Source: Acidobacteriota bacterium
GTDB taxonomy: Bacteria; Acidobacteriota; Polarisedimenticolia; Gp22-AA2
Assembly (NCBI GenBank): GCA_018606725.1
Contig: JAGYID010000024.1
Location: forward strand, 1-42,270
Direction of reading: 5' to 3'
Length of the DNA: 42,270 nt
Part shown: in pieces, positions 26,995-35,393 of the stretch
Numbering within the stretch: position 1 is the first letter of the stretch
Layout: every line of letters begins with the position of its first letter
Notes under the pieces: model-generated
The model's database searches: none
What the model saw: only the letters and a program-made list of their open reading frames with translations
What the model was told of the DNA's origin: nothing
Position numbers and translations under genes: made by a program

Positions 26995-28315
26995 GCAGCA
27001 CCTCGAAGGGGCGGTACGCCAGGATGCGCCGCACCGGCACCACGCAGCCCAGGAGCGTGATCAGCAGGGCCAGGGCGATCGACAGCGGAACCGACAGCGG
27101 CCGGATCGCCACCGGCGCGCCGAACACCGACGCGGAGATGAACCGCGCCAGGAGCGCGCCCGCCGCCGTGCCGGCGATACCGCCGAGGAGACCGAGCCCG
27201 GCGGCTTCGGCCAGGAACAGTCCGACGATTCTCGGGTTGCCGGCGCCGAGCGCCTTCAGCAGGCCGATCTCGGAGCGCCGCTCCAGGACGCTCGTCGTCA
27301 GGGCGCTGGTCACCGTCAGCGCCGTGCCGAGCGAGGCGAGCAGGGCGATGAGCGCCATCAGCCCGGAGATGCGGCGCAGCACCGTCCCCTCCGTGTCGGC
27401 AACGCGGCGCACGACGCGCGCCTCCCCCGCCGGCAGGGCGCGGTTCAGCTCGTAGGCGATCGATGACACGAACGGCGTGCAGGTCCAGCGCTCGAACTCC
27501 TCCGGCGGCAGATCGCGCGGGTTGGCGCCCAGGCGGGCGTACACGGCAGTCTCGGGAGTCGTCAGCGCCCGCACCGCGATACGTGACACCCGGCCGCGCA
27601 GCCCCGACAGGTTCCAGGCGATCTCGATCGGCGCGACGAATGCCATGTCCTCGTCGCCGCCGGCCGACAGCACCCCGGTGACGAAAACTCCCAGGCTGCG
27701 TCCGCCGGCCGCGATGTCGACACGCTGACCGGCCTCCAGGCCGAGTCCGGCGGCCAGGGTCTGTCCGACGAGAACCTCGGGCGCGCCCGCCGGCGCCCCG
27801 GCACCTCCTGCCGGCGGCGCCGGTGCGGGGCGCTCCGCGGGCCAGCGCCCCTCGACGGTCCACAGCGGATTGAGCAACCGCTGCCCGGTGACGAAGGATT
27901 CCGGGGCGCCGCTGTCGCCCGGCCCCGGTACCGGGCGCTCGAACCAGGTGCCGCGCAGCAGCGCCGTCCGGCCGCGCACCGTGACCGGCACGTCGAGCAC
28001 CGGCGCGAACGCCAGGATGTTGTTCTTCCAGAAATTGTCCTTGACCTTGATCAGATCGGCGGCGTCGAGATAGGAGGGCAGCCGCAGCCCCGAGACGTCC
28101 TCTCCGCCGATCAGCGCCGGCGCGCTGCCGCCGGCCGGCAGGATGACGAGATTGGCGCCGAAGGCATTCAACTCGCCGCGCATCCGGTCGCCGACGTCGA
28201 GGGCGATGTCGACGAGCGCCGAGGCGGCCGCCGTCCCGAGCGCCACCGCGGCCAGGATGATCGCCTTGCGGCGCTTGCGGCGCAGCAGCGAGTCCCTGAT
28301 GATCCGCAGGAACAT
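26984..28315 (-). CDS. ABC transporter permease, MacB/FtsX type (first of pair)
   Basis: Encodes 443 residues. N-terminal membrane helix after a basic stretch (LLRRKRRKAIILAAVALGTA), a large periplasmic domain (about 45-310) and three C-terminal helices. The FtsX coupling motif reads LERRSEIGLLKALGAGNPRIVGLFL, and the end is YRPFEVLRAL. The periplasmic domain includes a Pro/Ala/Gly-rich stretch (PAPAPPAGGAGAPAGAP). The ATG at 28315 is preferred over an upstream GTG-type start because it lies 7 bases after the FTR1 gene stop with GAGG 6 bases before it. Partner of the next permease and of the ATPase-DtxR fusion. Inferred role: part of the energised step of iron import or of iron handling at the membrane. 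Confidence 0.9.
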   Translation of the reverse strand: MFLRIIRDSLLRRKRRKAIILAAVALGTAAASALVDIALDVGDRMRGELNAFGANLVILPAGGSAPALIGGEDVSGLRLPSYLDAADLIKVKDNFWKNNILAFAPVLDVPVTVRGRTALLRGTWFERPVPGPGDSGAPESFVTGQRLLNPLWTVEGRWPAERPAPAPPAGGAGAPAGAPEVLVGQTLAAGLGLEAGQRVDIAAGGRSLGVFVTGVLSAGGDEDMAFVAPIEIAWNLSGLRGRVSRIAVRALTTPETAVYARLGANPRDLPPEEFERWTCTPFVSSIAYELNRALPAGEARVVRRVADTEGTVLRRISGLMALIALLASLGTALTVTSALTTSVLERRSEIGLLKALGAGNPRIVGLFLAEAAGLGLLGGIAGTAAGALLARFISASVFGAPVAIRPLSVPLSIALALLITLLGCVVPVRRILAYRPFEVLRAL

Positions 28316-28322
28316 CGGCGCC

Positions 28323-29615
28323 TCAGCTCCCCGGCGGCGCAGTCGCCCCCGCACCGCGGAAGGTCCCGGCCTGCGCGCGAAGATCCGCGAGCCCGATCAC
28401 CAGGTCCTGCCCTTCCATGCGGTGCGGCAGCGGCAGCGGATTGCAGCCGCCGCCGATCCCGACGGTGGCCGGGTTGATGTCGGCGGCGCACGCGAGGCAG
28501 ACGAGACGCCCCCCGGTCATGATGTAGCCGCCCGGCCCGCACACCTGGCAGGCGTCGAAGCCGGCCCGCCACCGGTCGCCGACCCGGATCACGAAAAAGC
28601 GCACCACCGTGTCGTCGACCAGGACGCCATAGCGGTGCAGGCGATCCGTCGCCAGGGCGGCGGTCATCACCCTCACGTTGTCCCCGTCCGGCTGCAGCAT
28701 CTGCGGCGGATCGATGCCGCGCGGCAGCCGCGTGAAGGCGAACGACACCGTCAGCGCCGCGACCGCGACGATGCCGGCGGCGGCGAACGACCGCCGCCAC
28801 AGACGATCGCGCCGCAGCCGTGCCAGCGCCAGGCGGCGCTCCGGTCCCTCCAGGCCCTGCGCCTGCGCGACCCGCTCCCGGTCGGCCCGCCCCGGGATCA
28901 GCAGCGCGATCAGCGGCAACGCCAGGAGCGACACGATGACGATGGCATCGCTCTTGACGATCGGTCCGATGAGCCGCATCTCCTCCCGCCCGATCGGGAT
29001 CGAGCCGCGCTCGCCCAGCTCGTGCAGCCCGCCGATGAGCAGCTGCGCGGCCAGCATGAACAGCACGATGGCGGTGACCTTGAAGAAGCGGGCCAGGTCG
29101 ACGCGCGCCGTGCCGCGCACGAACGACACGCCGAACAGCACCGCGACGCCGAGCCCGATGAGGCCTCCGAGGAATGACAGCAGCGCCTCGGTCGTCAGGT
29201 TGACGGCGGCCAGGAAGATGACCGTCTCGACCCCTTCGCGCAGCACCAGGATCGCCGTCAGGGCGAACAGACCGGCGGCCGCCGCGCCGCTGCCGCCGCG
29301 CCCGGCGATCACCTCGACCTTCGACTCGATCTCCCGCTTCAACCCCCTGGCGGCGCGCAGCATCCAGACGACGAGGGTGATGACCAGCGCCGCGCCGAGG
29401 ATCATCAGCCAGCCCTCGTAGGCCTCCTCCGATACATGCAGAGCCACGAACAGGGCGGCGCAGGCGATGCTGGCGAGGATCCCGGCCGCCAGGCCACCGT
29501 ACACCGCCCGCTCCAGGCCGGCGCGCCCGGTGCGACGCAAATACAGGATGATGATGCCGACGACGAGCGCCGCTTCGATGCCTTCCCGCAGGGTGATCAC
29601 CAGCGACTGGAACAT
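28323..29615 (-). CDS. High-affinity iron permease FTR1 fused to a DUF2318 domain
   Basis: Encodes 430 residues. The FTR1 part has seven or so membrane helices and both REGxE iron-binding motifs: REGIE (10-14) and REGVE (126-130). The C-terminal DUF2318 domain (about 320-415) has five cysteines in the family pattern: C356-x2-C359, C373-x2-C376 and C391 in GGGCNPLPL. These probably bind iron or another cofactor on the periplasmic side. The same fusion is seen in Cj1658-type proteins of P19 iron-uptake loci. Here no P19 gene is adjacent. It starts 3 bases after the Fur-family gene stop, in the same operon. The gene context argues for iron uptake rather than general oxidase-linked transport. Confidence 0.94.
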   Translation of the reverse strand: MFQSLVITLREGIEAALVVGIIILYLRRTGRAGLERAVYGGLAAGILASIACAALFVALHVSEEAYEGWLMILGAALVITLVVWMLRAARGLKREIESKVEVIAGRGGSGAAAAGLFALTAILVLREGVETVIFLAAVNLTTEALLSFLGGLIGLGVAVLFGVSFVRGTARVDLARFFKVTAIVLFMLAAQLLIGGLHELGERGSIPIGREEMRLIGPIVKSDAIVIVSLLALPLIALLIPGRADRERVAQAQGLEGPERRLALARLRRDRLWRRSFAAAGIVAVAALTVSFAFTRLPRGIDPPQMLQPDGDNVRVMTAALATDRLHRYGVLVDDTVVRFFVIRVGDRWRAGFDACQVCGPGGYIMTGGRLVCLACAADINPATVGIGGGCNPLPLPHRMEGQDLVIGLADLRAQAGTFRGAGATAPPGS

Positions 29616-29618
29616 GTC

Positions 29619-30065
29619 TCAGCCCCGCCGGCGGCGGCGCCGCCCGGCGCAGGCGGCGCAGTGGCCGCGAATCTGGTGCGTGTGGCCGGTCATGACGAAG
29701 CCGCGGCGGCGGCAGACCTCGTCCTGGATGCGCTCGACGTCATGGCTCTCGAACTCCAGGATCAGGCCGCAGTCGGTGCAGATCAGATGATCGTGGTGGT
29801 GCCGCCCGACCATCAGCTCGTAGCGCGCCTGGCCATGGGCCATCTCGAGCTTGTGGATGATCCCCGCCTCGATCAGCCTCGGCAGGTTGCGGTACAGCGT
29901 GGCGCGCGACACGGGGTGACCGGCGCGGCGGAAGCCCGCCAACAGCTGGTCCACGTCGAAGTGACCGCGCGTCCCCAGCACCTGGTCGAGGATGACGCGG
30001 CGCTCGCGCGTCATCTTGAGGCGGTTCCTGCTGAGGAAGTCCGCGAATCGTTCGATCGCCTGCAC
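29619..30065 (-). CDS. Fur-family metal-dependent transcriptional regulator
   Basis: Encodes 148 residues. The winged-helix N-terminal domain (about 10-85) has the recognition helix PVSRATLYRNLPRLIEAGII. The dimerisation domain holds the metal-site cluster RHHHDHLICTDCG (His89-91, His93, Cys96, Cys99) and GHTHQIRGHCAAC (His128, His130, Cys136, Cys139). Four cysteines in two CxxC pairs suit a structural zinc. The C terminus is a run of arginines (141-147), which is unusual. Given its place as first gene of an FTR1 operon, iron is the likely metal, though Zur or PerR functions cannot be excluded by sequence. GTG start. A Fur-box-like dyad lies 47 bases upstream, so autoregulation is expected. 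Confidence 0.93.
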   Translation of the reverse strand: MQAIERFADFLSRNRLKMTRERRVILDQVLGTRGHFDVDQLLAGFRRAGHPVSRATLYRNLPRLIEAGIIHKLEMAHGQARYELMVGRHHHDHLICTDCGLILEFESHDVERIQDEVCRRRGFVMTGHTHQIRGHCAACAGRRRRRRG

Positions 30066-30111
30066 GCCGGCGCCCCCCGGGAGACGGTCCGGGCGCCCGG
30101 CCGGCTCCTAG

Positions 30112-30128
30112 TTGCAACTCAGTCTCAA
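30112..30128 (-). promoter_or_regulatory. Fur-box-like operator of the iron operon
   Basis: On the minus strand it reads TTGAGACTGAGTTGCAA, an inverted repeat of two 8-base arms around a central G, with six of eight pairs matching. It resembles the classical Fur dyad in its TTGAGA and CAA ends. It abuts the -10 element, so a bound Fur dimer would block polymerase. Confidence 0.65.
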
Positions 30129-30156
30129 TTATGACCGGGGGTCGCGCCGCTGTCAA
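30128..30156 (-). promoter_or_regulatory. Near-consensus promoter of the fur-FTR1-ABC operon
   Basis: On the minus strand: TTGACA (30156-30151), 17-base spacer, CATAAT (30133-30128). The -35 is perfect and the -10 matches five of six. The -35 overlaps the stop codon of the upstream MFS gene (30153-30155). The start point would fall near 30121, inside the Fur-box-like dyad. Confidence 0.75.
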
Positions 30157-31358
30157 ACCGGCCGTCGGCGCTCCTCCGGCGGCGGATTGCGGCGGCAGGC
30201 CGCGTAGAGCAGCACGTCATAGGCGATCTTCATTCCCGAGCCGATGACGAGCGGGGTGGCGAGCGACAGGCTCTGCATGAACAGCCCGGCAAACGACGGG
30301 GCGACCGCCCAGGCCCCGACCCGCACGATGTTGGTGACCCCCGAGGCGATGGTGCGCTCCTCCGGGCGGACCATCCCCATGACGTACGACTGGCGCGTCG
30401 GGACATCCATCTCGACCAGCCCCTCGCGCAGCAGGAACAGCAGCGCCGCCACCGGGAAGCTGGGCGCCCAGGCGACGGTGACCATCAGCAGGCTCGAGGG
30501 GATGTGGGTGAACACCATCGTATTGACCAGGCCGATCCGCCGCGCCAGCCAGGCCGCGGCGAGGTGGGACAGGGCGTTGGCGAGGCGGGCCAGGAAGAAC
30601 AGCGGGCCGATGGCGCTCTCCCCCACGCCGAAGGTCTTGTAGAAGAAGAAGCTCAGCATGGCCGTGGTCATGAAGCCGCCCGCCAGGCTGTCGAGCGCGA
30701 ACAGGCTGCCGATGGTCCAGAGCCTGCGCCGGGTCTCCGGGGTGATCCGGCACGCTGCCGCGCCGGCCCCGTTCTCCACCGCCGGACTCAGCTTGAGGTA
30801 GAGCGCGGCGGTGAGCAGGAACAGGAGAACGTAGACTCCGAGGGTCAGGCGGAGCGATGGCAGCTCGCCGATGTCCCCGACCTGCCGGAGCAGCGCCGGC
30901 AACCCGGCCAGCAGACCCCCGAGGGCATGCCCCAGGTCCTGCAGGACGTTGTACCAGGCGAACACGGTGGTGCGGCGGGCATCGCCGGCCGTCGCCGGCA
31001 GGATCGCCTGCTCGATGATGAGCGCCGCGCCCCGGTCCCGTCCCATGCCGTTGACCATCCCGAGGAAGGCGGTGGCGCCGACGACGAACGGGTCGGCAGC
31101 GACAGCGAAGGCTGCCCCGCCGAGCGCCGACAGCAGGGCCAGGAGCAGAAGCGAGGTCCGTCGCCCGAGCCGGTCGGCGGAGAGCGTCGCCACGACGGCG
31201 GCGAGCGCCCCGCCCAGGAGACCGGCTCCGATCACGTAGCCGATGCGCGCCGGGTCGAACTCCAGGCGTGCGAGGTAAATCCCGAGAAGGACCCCCACCG
31301 TGCCGGTGGCGAGCGCCCGGAGGAAGGTGGCGGCGAACAGAATGTCGCGGTCGCTCAC
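30153..31358 (-). CDS. Major facilitator superfamily transporter
   Basis: Encodes 401 residues with about 12 membrane helices. The MFS motif A between helices 2 and 3 reads ADRLGRRTS (loop after VATLS). Other features include the conserved GMGRDRGAALIIEQAILP segment, FAWYNVLQDLG, and a mid-protein cytoplasmic loop (ITPETRRRLW). The start at GTG 31358 is supported by GGGAG 7 bases upstream; an open extension of 38 codons further upstream has no ribosome-binding site and would overlap the divergent promoter. It lies on the same strand as the iron operon and its stop overlaps that operon's -35. The substrate is unknown; a link to iron is suggested only by position. Confidence 0.88.
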   Translation of the reverse strand: MSDRDILFAATFLRALATGTVGVLLGIYLARLEFDPARIGYVIGAGLLGGALAAVVATLSADRLGRRTSLLLLALLSALGGAAFAVAADPFVVGATAFLGMVNGMGRDRGAALIIEQAILPATAGDARRTTVFAWYNVLQDLGHALGGLLAGLPALLRQVGDIGELPSLRLTLGVYVLLFLLTAALYLKLSPAVENGAGAAACRITPETRRRLWTIGSLFALDSLAGGFMTTAMLSFFFYKTFGVGESAIGPLFFLARLANALSHLAAAWLARRIGLVNTMVFTHIPSSLLMVTVAWAPSFPVAALLFLLREGLVEMDVPTRQSYVMGMVRPEERTIASGVTNIVRVGAWAVAPSFAGLFMQSLSLATPLVIGSGMKIAYDVLLYAACRRNPPPEERRRPV

Positions 31359-31405
31359 TGACGGACTCCCGTGGGGCGCTGATCTTACAGGGGCGCTGAT
31401 TCTAA

Positions 31406-31435
31406 TTGACAAGTCCGCGAAGCGTGGCATATAAG
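31406..31435 (+). promoter_or_regulatory. Sigma-70-type promoter of the large subtilase gene
   Basis: TTGACA (31406-31411) and TATAAG (31430-31435), with an 18-base spacer, sit 103 bases before the ATG at 31538 in the gap shared with the divergent MFS gene. The leader of about 95 bases shows no obvious riboswitch. Confidence 0.65.
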
Positions 31436-31537
31436 CGGTGACATCGCTTGCCGGCTGCAATGTCACAACCAACCGATCGACCGTCCGGGCGGTATGCCGT
31501 GACGAAGCGCAACCTGACGCGCGGGAGGGAGACCCCG

Positions 31538-34162
31538 ATGAGTAGGCACGCGCAATTCGGGCTGGGTGTTGTCTGTCTGTCCCTGGTCGTCCTGTCCATG
31601 GGAGCGGTGCGGCGGGCGCCGGGGGACGTGAGCCGCGGGCTGCCCGCCGGCGACGGACCGCTGGCCGCCGGTACCATCACGACGCCGACTCTCTGGTTCG
31701 TCGAGATGCAGAGCGCCCCGCTGGCCGAGACCAAGACCAACACCAGGGCCGAGGAGTCGAAGTACATCCAGAAGCTGCGCAAGGAGAAGCGGGCGTTTCG
31801 CGTCGCCGCCGCAGCGGCCGGGATCGGATTCCGGCAGCGCTATTCCTACGACGTGCTGTGGAACGGGGTGGCGCTCACGGTCGAGGCGCGCGATGTGCTG
31901 GCGCTGTCGCGACTTCCGGGGGTGGCCAACCTCTACCCGGTGGTCGCCACCGACGCGCCGGAGCCGGCCGTCGCCTACTCCCCCGGCGACAGCGCGCCGG
32001 AGCTGTTCACCGCCATCACCATGACCGGTGTTGTGGAGGCCCACTCCTCCGGCTGGACCGGCGCCGGCGTCCGGGTGGCGATCATGGACACCGGTCTCGA
32101 CTACAACCATCCCGATCTCGGCGGCGGCTTCGGCCCCGGCTACCGGGTCGTCGGCGGATATGACTTCGTCGGCGACGCCTACAATTCGAGCGATCCGGAC
32201 CACACCACGCCGCACCCCGATCCCGACCCGATGGACTGCGCCGGTCACGGCACGCACGTCGCCGGCATCGTCGGCGCCAGAGGCACGATCACCGGTGTCG
32301 CTCCGGATGCCACCCTGCGGGCTTACAAGGTCTTCGGATGCACCGGCACGACCGACACCGACGTCATGCTGGCCGCCATGGAGCGGGCCCTGGCGGACGG
32401 CAACCAGGTCCTCAACATGAGCATCGGGTCGGCGTTCAGCTGGCCGCAGTACCCGGCGGCGCGCGGCGCCGACAACCTGGTCAACCGGGGCGTCGTGGTG
32501 GTCGCCTCGGCCGGCAACGCTGGCGCCAACGGGCTGTACTCGACGAGCGCCCCCGGCGTCGGCAAGAAGACCATCGGCACCGCTTCGGTCGACAACAACC
32601 GGGTCCACGTGCCGGCCTTCGCCCGGTCGGATGGATCGCTGGTCGGCTACGCGCCGATGTCGTTCTCCCCCGCTTTCCCGACCTCGGGCACCGTTCCGCT
32701 GGTCGACGCCGGGCGCGGCTGCACGATCGACGGGCCGCTGCCGCCGGCGGTCGCCGGCAGCGTCGCGTTGATGGTGCGCGGCACCTGCTCGTTCCGGGAG
32801 AAGGCGACCAACGCCCGCAATGCCGGCGCCGTGGCGGCATTGATTTACAACAATAGCCCCGGCGTCTTCTTCGGCACTCTCGGCTCCGCCTTCGACATGC
32901 CGACGGCGGGGCTGTCGCGGGAGGACGGGCTGGCGCTCGTGGCGGCGCTGCCGCTCAGCATCACCTGGACGGCGATGCTCACCGACGCCCCGAATGCCAG
33001 CGGCGGCCTGATCAGCAGCTTCTCCGCCTTCGGCTTGAGCCCCGACCTGTCGCTCAAACCCGACCTGTCCGCCCCCGGCGGGCTGATCTTCTCCACCCTG
33101 CCACTGGCCCAGGGGGGCTACGGGCTGAACAGCGGCACGTCGATGGCGGCGCCGCACGTGGCCGGCGCGGCGGCGCTGCTGCTGCAGGCGCGGCCGCGCA
33201 CCAACAGCCAGACGGCGCGCGATATCTTGATGAACAGCGCCCGGCCCGGGCTGTGGTTCGGCAGCCCGGCGCTCGGCCTGCTGGAGAACGCGCACCGTCA
33301 GGGAGCGGGGCTGCTCGACATCGACGCCGCCATCAGGTCGACGACGAAGGTCACGCCCGGCAAAATCGCCCTCGGTGAAACCGAGAACCACCCGATCACC
33401 AGCGCGATCACCGTGGAGAACAACGGCAGCACCGAGGTGACCTACGACCTCACCAACGCCCCGGCGCTGGCGACCGGCCCGAACACGTTCGCGGTGAGGT
33501 TTTTCTCGGCCGATCCGCGGGTGGCATTTGCGGGGCCGCAGGTGACACCGCCGGCGAATGAATGGGATCCCTACACGCTCAAGGTGCCGGCCGGCGGCTC
33601 CACGACCGTCAATGTCACGGTGACCGAGTCGCCGTTCCTGGCGAACGGCGGGATCTTCGGCGGCTACGTCGTGCTGACGCCGCTGGGCGGCGGGCGCGCC
33701 TCGCGCGTGCCGTACGCCGGCTACCGGGGCGATTACCAGTCGATTCTGGTCCTGAACCCGGCGGCGTCCACGTTCGGCAACCCGTTGCTCCGGCCGGACA
33801 AGAACCTCGGCGCCAGCGGTCCGGTCACCATCGATCCGACGGCGAAGGAGACGGCCAAGGTCTTCTTCCACCTCGACCACCAGGTCCGGCGGCTGCGGAT
33901 CGAGGCGTTCGATTATGCCTCCGGCCGCTCCTACGGCCGGCTGGGCGAGATCGGCTACGTCGAGCGCCATCCGACGCCCGACGCGTTCAGCTACCTTGAA
34001 TGGGATGGCCGGACGAAGTTCGGTCTCCTGCCGGACGGGGCTTACTTCCTGCGTCTGTCGATCCAGAAGGCGCTCGGCGAGGACAACCCGGGCGACTGGG
34101 AGTCCTGGGACTCGCCGGTGATCACGATTTCCGGATCGACCGGCGGCGAACCGCTGCCCTAG
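31538..34162 (+). CDS. Secreted subtilisin-family protease with PA insert
   Basis: Encodes 874 residues. Signal peptide (1-22), inhibitor-I9-like propeptide (about 50-140) and an S8 domain with Asp184 (IMDTGLD), His237 (GHGTHVAG) and Ser535 (SGTSMAAPHVAG); Asn327 (SAGN) is the oxyanion residue. A protease-associated (PA) domain is inserted between His and Ser at about 385-475 (GCTIDGPLPP ... GTCSFREKATNARNAGAVAALIYNN). After the catalytic domain, a beta-rich region (from about 600) includes a segment like the Fn3-type domain of lactocepin/C5a peptidases, and a final YLEWDGRTKFGLLPDGAYFLRLSIQ repeat-like stretch. No cell-wall anchor. GGAGG (31524-31528) is 9 bases before the ATG. Confidence 0.93.
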   Translation: MSRHAQFGLGVVCLSLVVLSMGAVRRAPGDVSRGLPAGDGPLAAGTITTPTLWFVEMQSAPLAETKTNTRAEESKYIQKLRKEKRAFRVAAAAAGIGFRQRYSYDVLWNGVALTVEARDVLALSRLPGVANLYPVVATDAPEPAVAYSPGDSAPELFTAITMTGVVEAHSSGWTGAGVRVAIMDTGLDYNHPDLGGGFGPGYRVVGGYDFVGDAYNSSDPDHTTPHPDPDPMDCAGHGTHVAGIVGARGTITGVAPDATLRAYKVFGCTGTTDTDVMLAAMERALADGNQVLNMSIGSAFSWPQYPAARGADNLVNRGVVVVASAGNAGANGLYSTSAPGVGKKTIGTASVDNNRVHVPAFARSDGSLVGYAPMSFSPAFPTSGTVPLVDAGRGCTIDGPLPPAVAGSVALMVRGTCSFREKATNARNAGAVAALIYNNSPGVFFGTLGSAFDMPTAGLSREDGLALVAALPLSITWTAMLTDAPNASGGLISSFSAFGLSPDLSLKPDLSAPGGLIFSTLPLAQGGYGLNSGTSMAAPHVAGAAALLLQARPRTNSQTARDILMNSARPGLWFGSPALGLLENAHRQGAGLLDIDAAIRSTTKVTPGKIALGETENHPITSAITVENNGSTEVTYDLTNAPALATGPNTFAVRFFSADPRVAFAGPQVTPPANEWDPYTLKVPAGGSTTVNVTVTESPFLANGGIFGGYVVLTPLGGGRASRVPYAGYRGDYQSILVLNPAASTFGNPLLRPDKNLGASGPVTIDPTAKETAKVFFHLDHQVRRLRIEAFDYASGRSYGRLGEIGYVERHPTPDAFSYLEWDGRTKFGLLPDGAYFLRLSIQKALGEDNPGDWESWDSPVITISGSTGGEPLP

Positions 34163-34181
34163 GAGCCTTTCCCAGGAGCCG

Positions 34182-34217
34182 GTCAGAGTATTCGGCCGGG
34201 ATCGCGCGCCCGGGAGG
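34182..34217. repeat. Dispersed short repeat, copy C
   Basis: Begins GTCAGAGTATTCGGCCGGG, 19 bases after the stop of the large subtilase. It shares the core GAGTATTCGGCCGGG with copy B and is more diverged downstream. A hairpin follows: CGGGAGG (34211-34217) with CCTCCCG (34225-34231), loop of 7, no T tract. Confidence 0.55.
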
Positions 34218-34277
34218 ACCCCACCCTCCCGCGTCCGCTCCCGCCGATTCCACCCGGGCCGCCACGCGGGGGTCGAT

Positions 34278-34306
34278 TTGACACCCCCGCGGGGCGGCTC
34301 TACGTT
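34278..34306 (+). promoter_or_regulatory. Candidate promoter of the exported protein gene at 34367
   Basis: A perfect TTGACA (34278-34283) is followed after 17 bases by TACGTT (34301-34306), a weak -10. The spacer contains the palindrome CCCCGCGGGG (34285-34294). The remaining sequence up to the start codon is GC-rich without other features. Confidence 0.4.
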
Positions 34307-34366
34307 TATCGCCGGCTCCGGCGGCGGCCGCAGGGACGGCCGGGCCCGGAGCGCGAGGGAGGCTTG

Positions 34367-35266
34367 ATGAAGCGACTGGCGACGGCGATGCTGCTGTGCG
34401 GCGCCTGGGTCGGGACGGCGGCCGCCTCCGACTTGCAGGACGGGCTGGAGGGACGCTGGCGGGGCGCCTGGGTCCTGACGCGGGTCGAGACCTACGCCGA
34501 TTGCGCCGGGCTGCACACCAACAACCGGGTGAACGGCAACCTGGTCGACGGCCGCGGGCGATTCCGTTTCGCCGCCGGCGAGCTCGCCAAGATCGTGAGC
34601 GTCGATCTGAAGCGGTCCCGTCTCGATCTCGACATCAAGCTGACCGAGCCGAACCTGGTGTCCCACACCGAAGGTCCGTTCACGCTGTTCAGCGAGGCGA
34701 ACTGCCAGATCGAGCTCCAGGTGGAGGTGCCCCGCAGCGCCGTCAGCGGCAAGAACCTGCCGGCGGTCGAGTCCCTATTGCAGCCGGTGCTGCTGCGCTT
34801 CGCCAGCGTCGACGAGGCGCGGCAGTCGCGCGCCTGGAACCGGCGCAAGCGCGCCGCGTACCCGCCCGATTACGATAGGACTCTCGCCCGCTACGCCGCC
34901 TGGAAGGCGCAGCGCACCAATGATGCGGTGCAGGCGCGCCTCGACCAGGCGCGCGACGAGACCGCCCGGCTCACCGACCGGATCACCAGCGACCCCGACT
35001 ACCTGCGCGGCTTCGCGGCCGGCGTCGAGGCGATGAAGGAGAGCGACCCGGGCGGCTGCAGCCAGCTCGTCGGCCTGGACCTGGCGGCGTTCGAGAAACC
35101 CCCGGCCCAGCAGGCCGCCTCGGCCAACGACGCACAGTCCCGCGCCGATCGCGGCCGCCGCGACGGTCGCCGCCTCGTCCTCGGTCTGGAGATGCTGCGC
35201 CGGCTGCCTGCCTGCTTCGTCGAGGTCCCCCGGGTCGACGACGGCACGGCGTCCTCCGGCAACTGA
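34367..35266 (+). CDS. Exported protein of unknown function
   Basis: Encodes 299 residues. A signal peptide (MKRLATAMLLCGAWVGTAAAS) is followed by DLQDGLEGRWRGAW, then a beta-rich domain to about residue 150 with VNGNLVDGRGRFRFAAGEL and LTEPNLVSHTEGPFTLF. The second half is mainly helical and charged (a likely coiled coil around DQARDETARLTDRITS), ending in an Arg-rich segment. No known family recognised. GGAGG (34358-34362) is 4 bases before the ATG at 34367; a TTG one codon earlier is less likely. The gene lies downstream of the repeat C region and is followed by another exported protein gene on the same strand. Confidence 0.8.
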   Translation: MKRLATAMLLCGAWVGTAAASDLQDGLEGRWRGAWVLTRVETYADCAGLHTNNRVNGNLVDGRGRFRFAAGELAKIVSVDLKRSRLDLDIKLTEPNLVSHTEGPFTLFSEANCQIELQVEVPRSAVSGKNLPAVESLLQPVLLRFASVDEARQSRAWNRRKRAAYPPDYDRTLARYAAWKAQRTNDAVQARLDQARDETARLTDRITSDPDYLRGFAAGVEAMKESDPGGCSQLVGLDLAAFEKPPAQQAASANDAQSRADRGRRDGRRLVLGLEMLRRLPACFVEVPRVDDGTASSGN

Positions 35267-35393
35267 ACCGCGGCGCCTCTTCCCGGCGACCCTCCCCGGC
35301 CCCCGGACCACGCTCATCCCGAAGGTCGAAGCCCCCGTCCGCCCATAGACGGGGATCGGTGATAATGGGGCCGGCCCAACGAGGAGGAGCACG

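Noticed and set aside
31463-34666. A very long open frame antisense to the large subtilase (over 1000 codons)
   Set aside because: It lies opposite a gene with complete catalytic motifs and gives an Arg/Gly/Asp/Val-rich product without any domain. This is usual for high-GC DNA with strong third-position bias.
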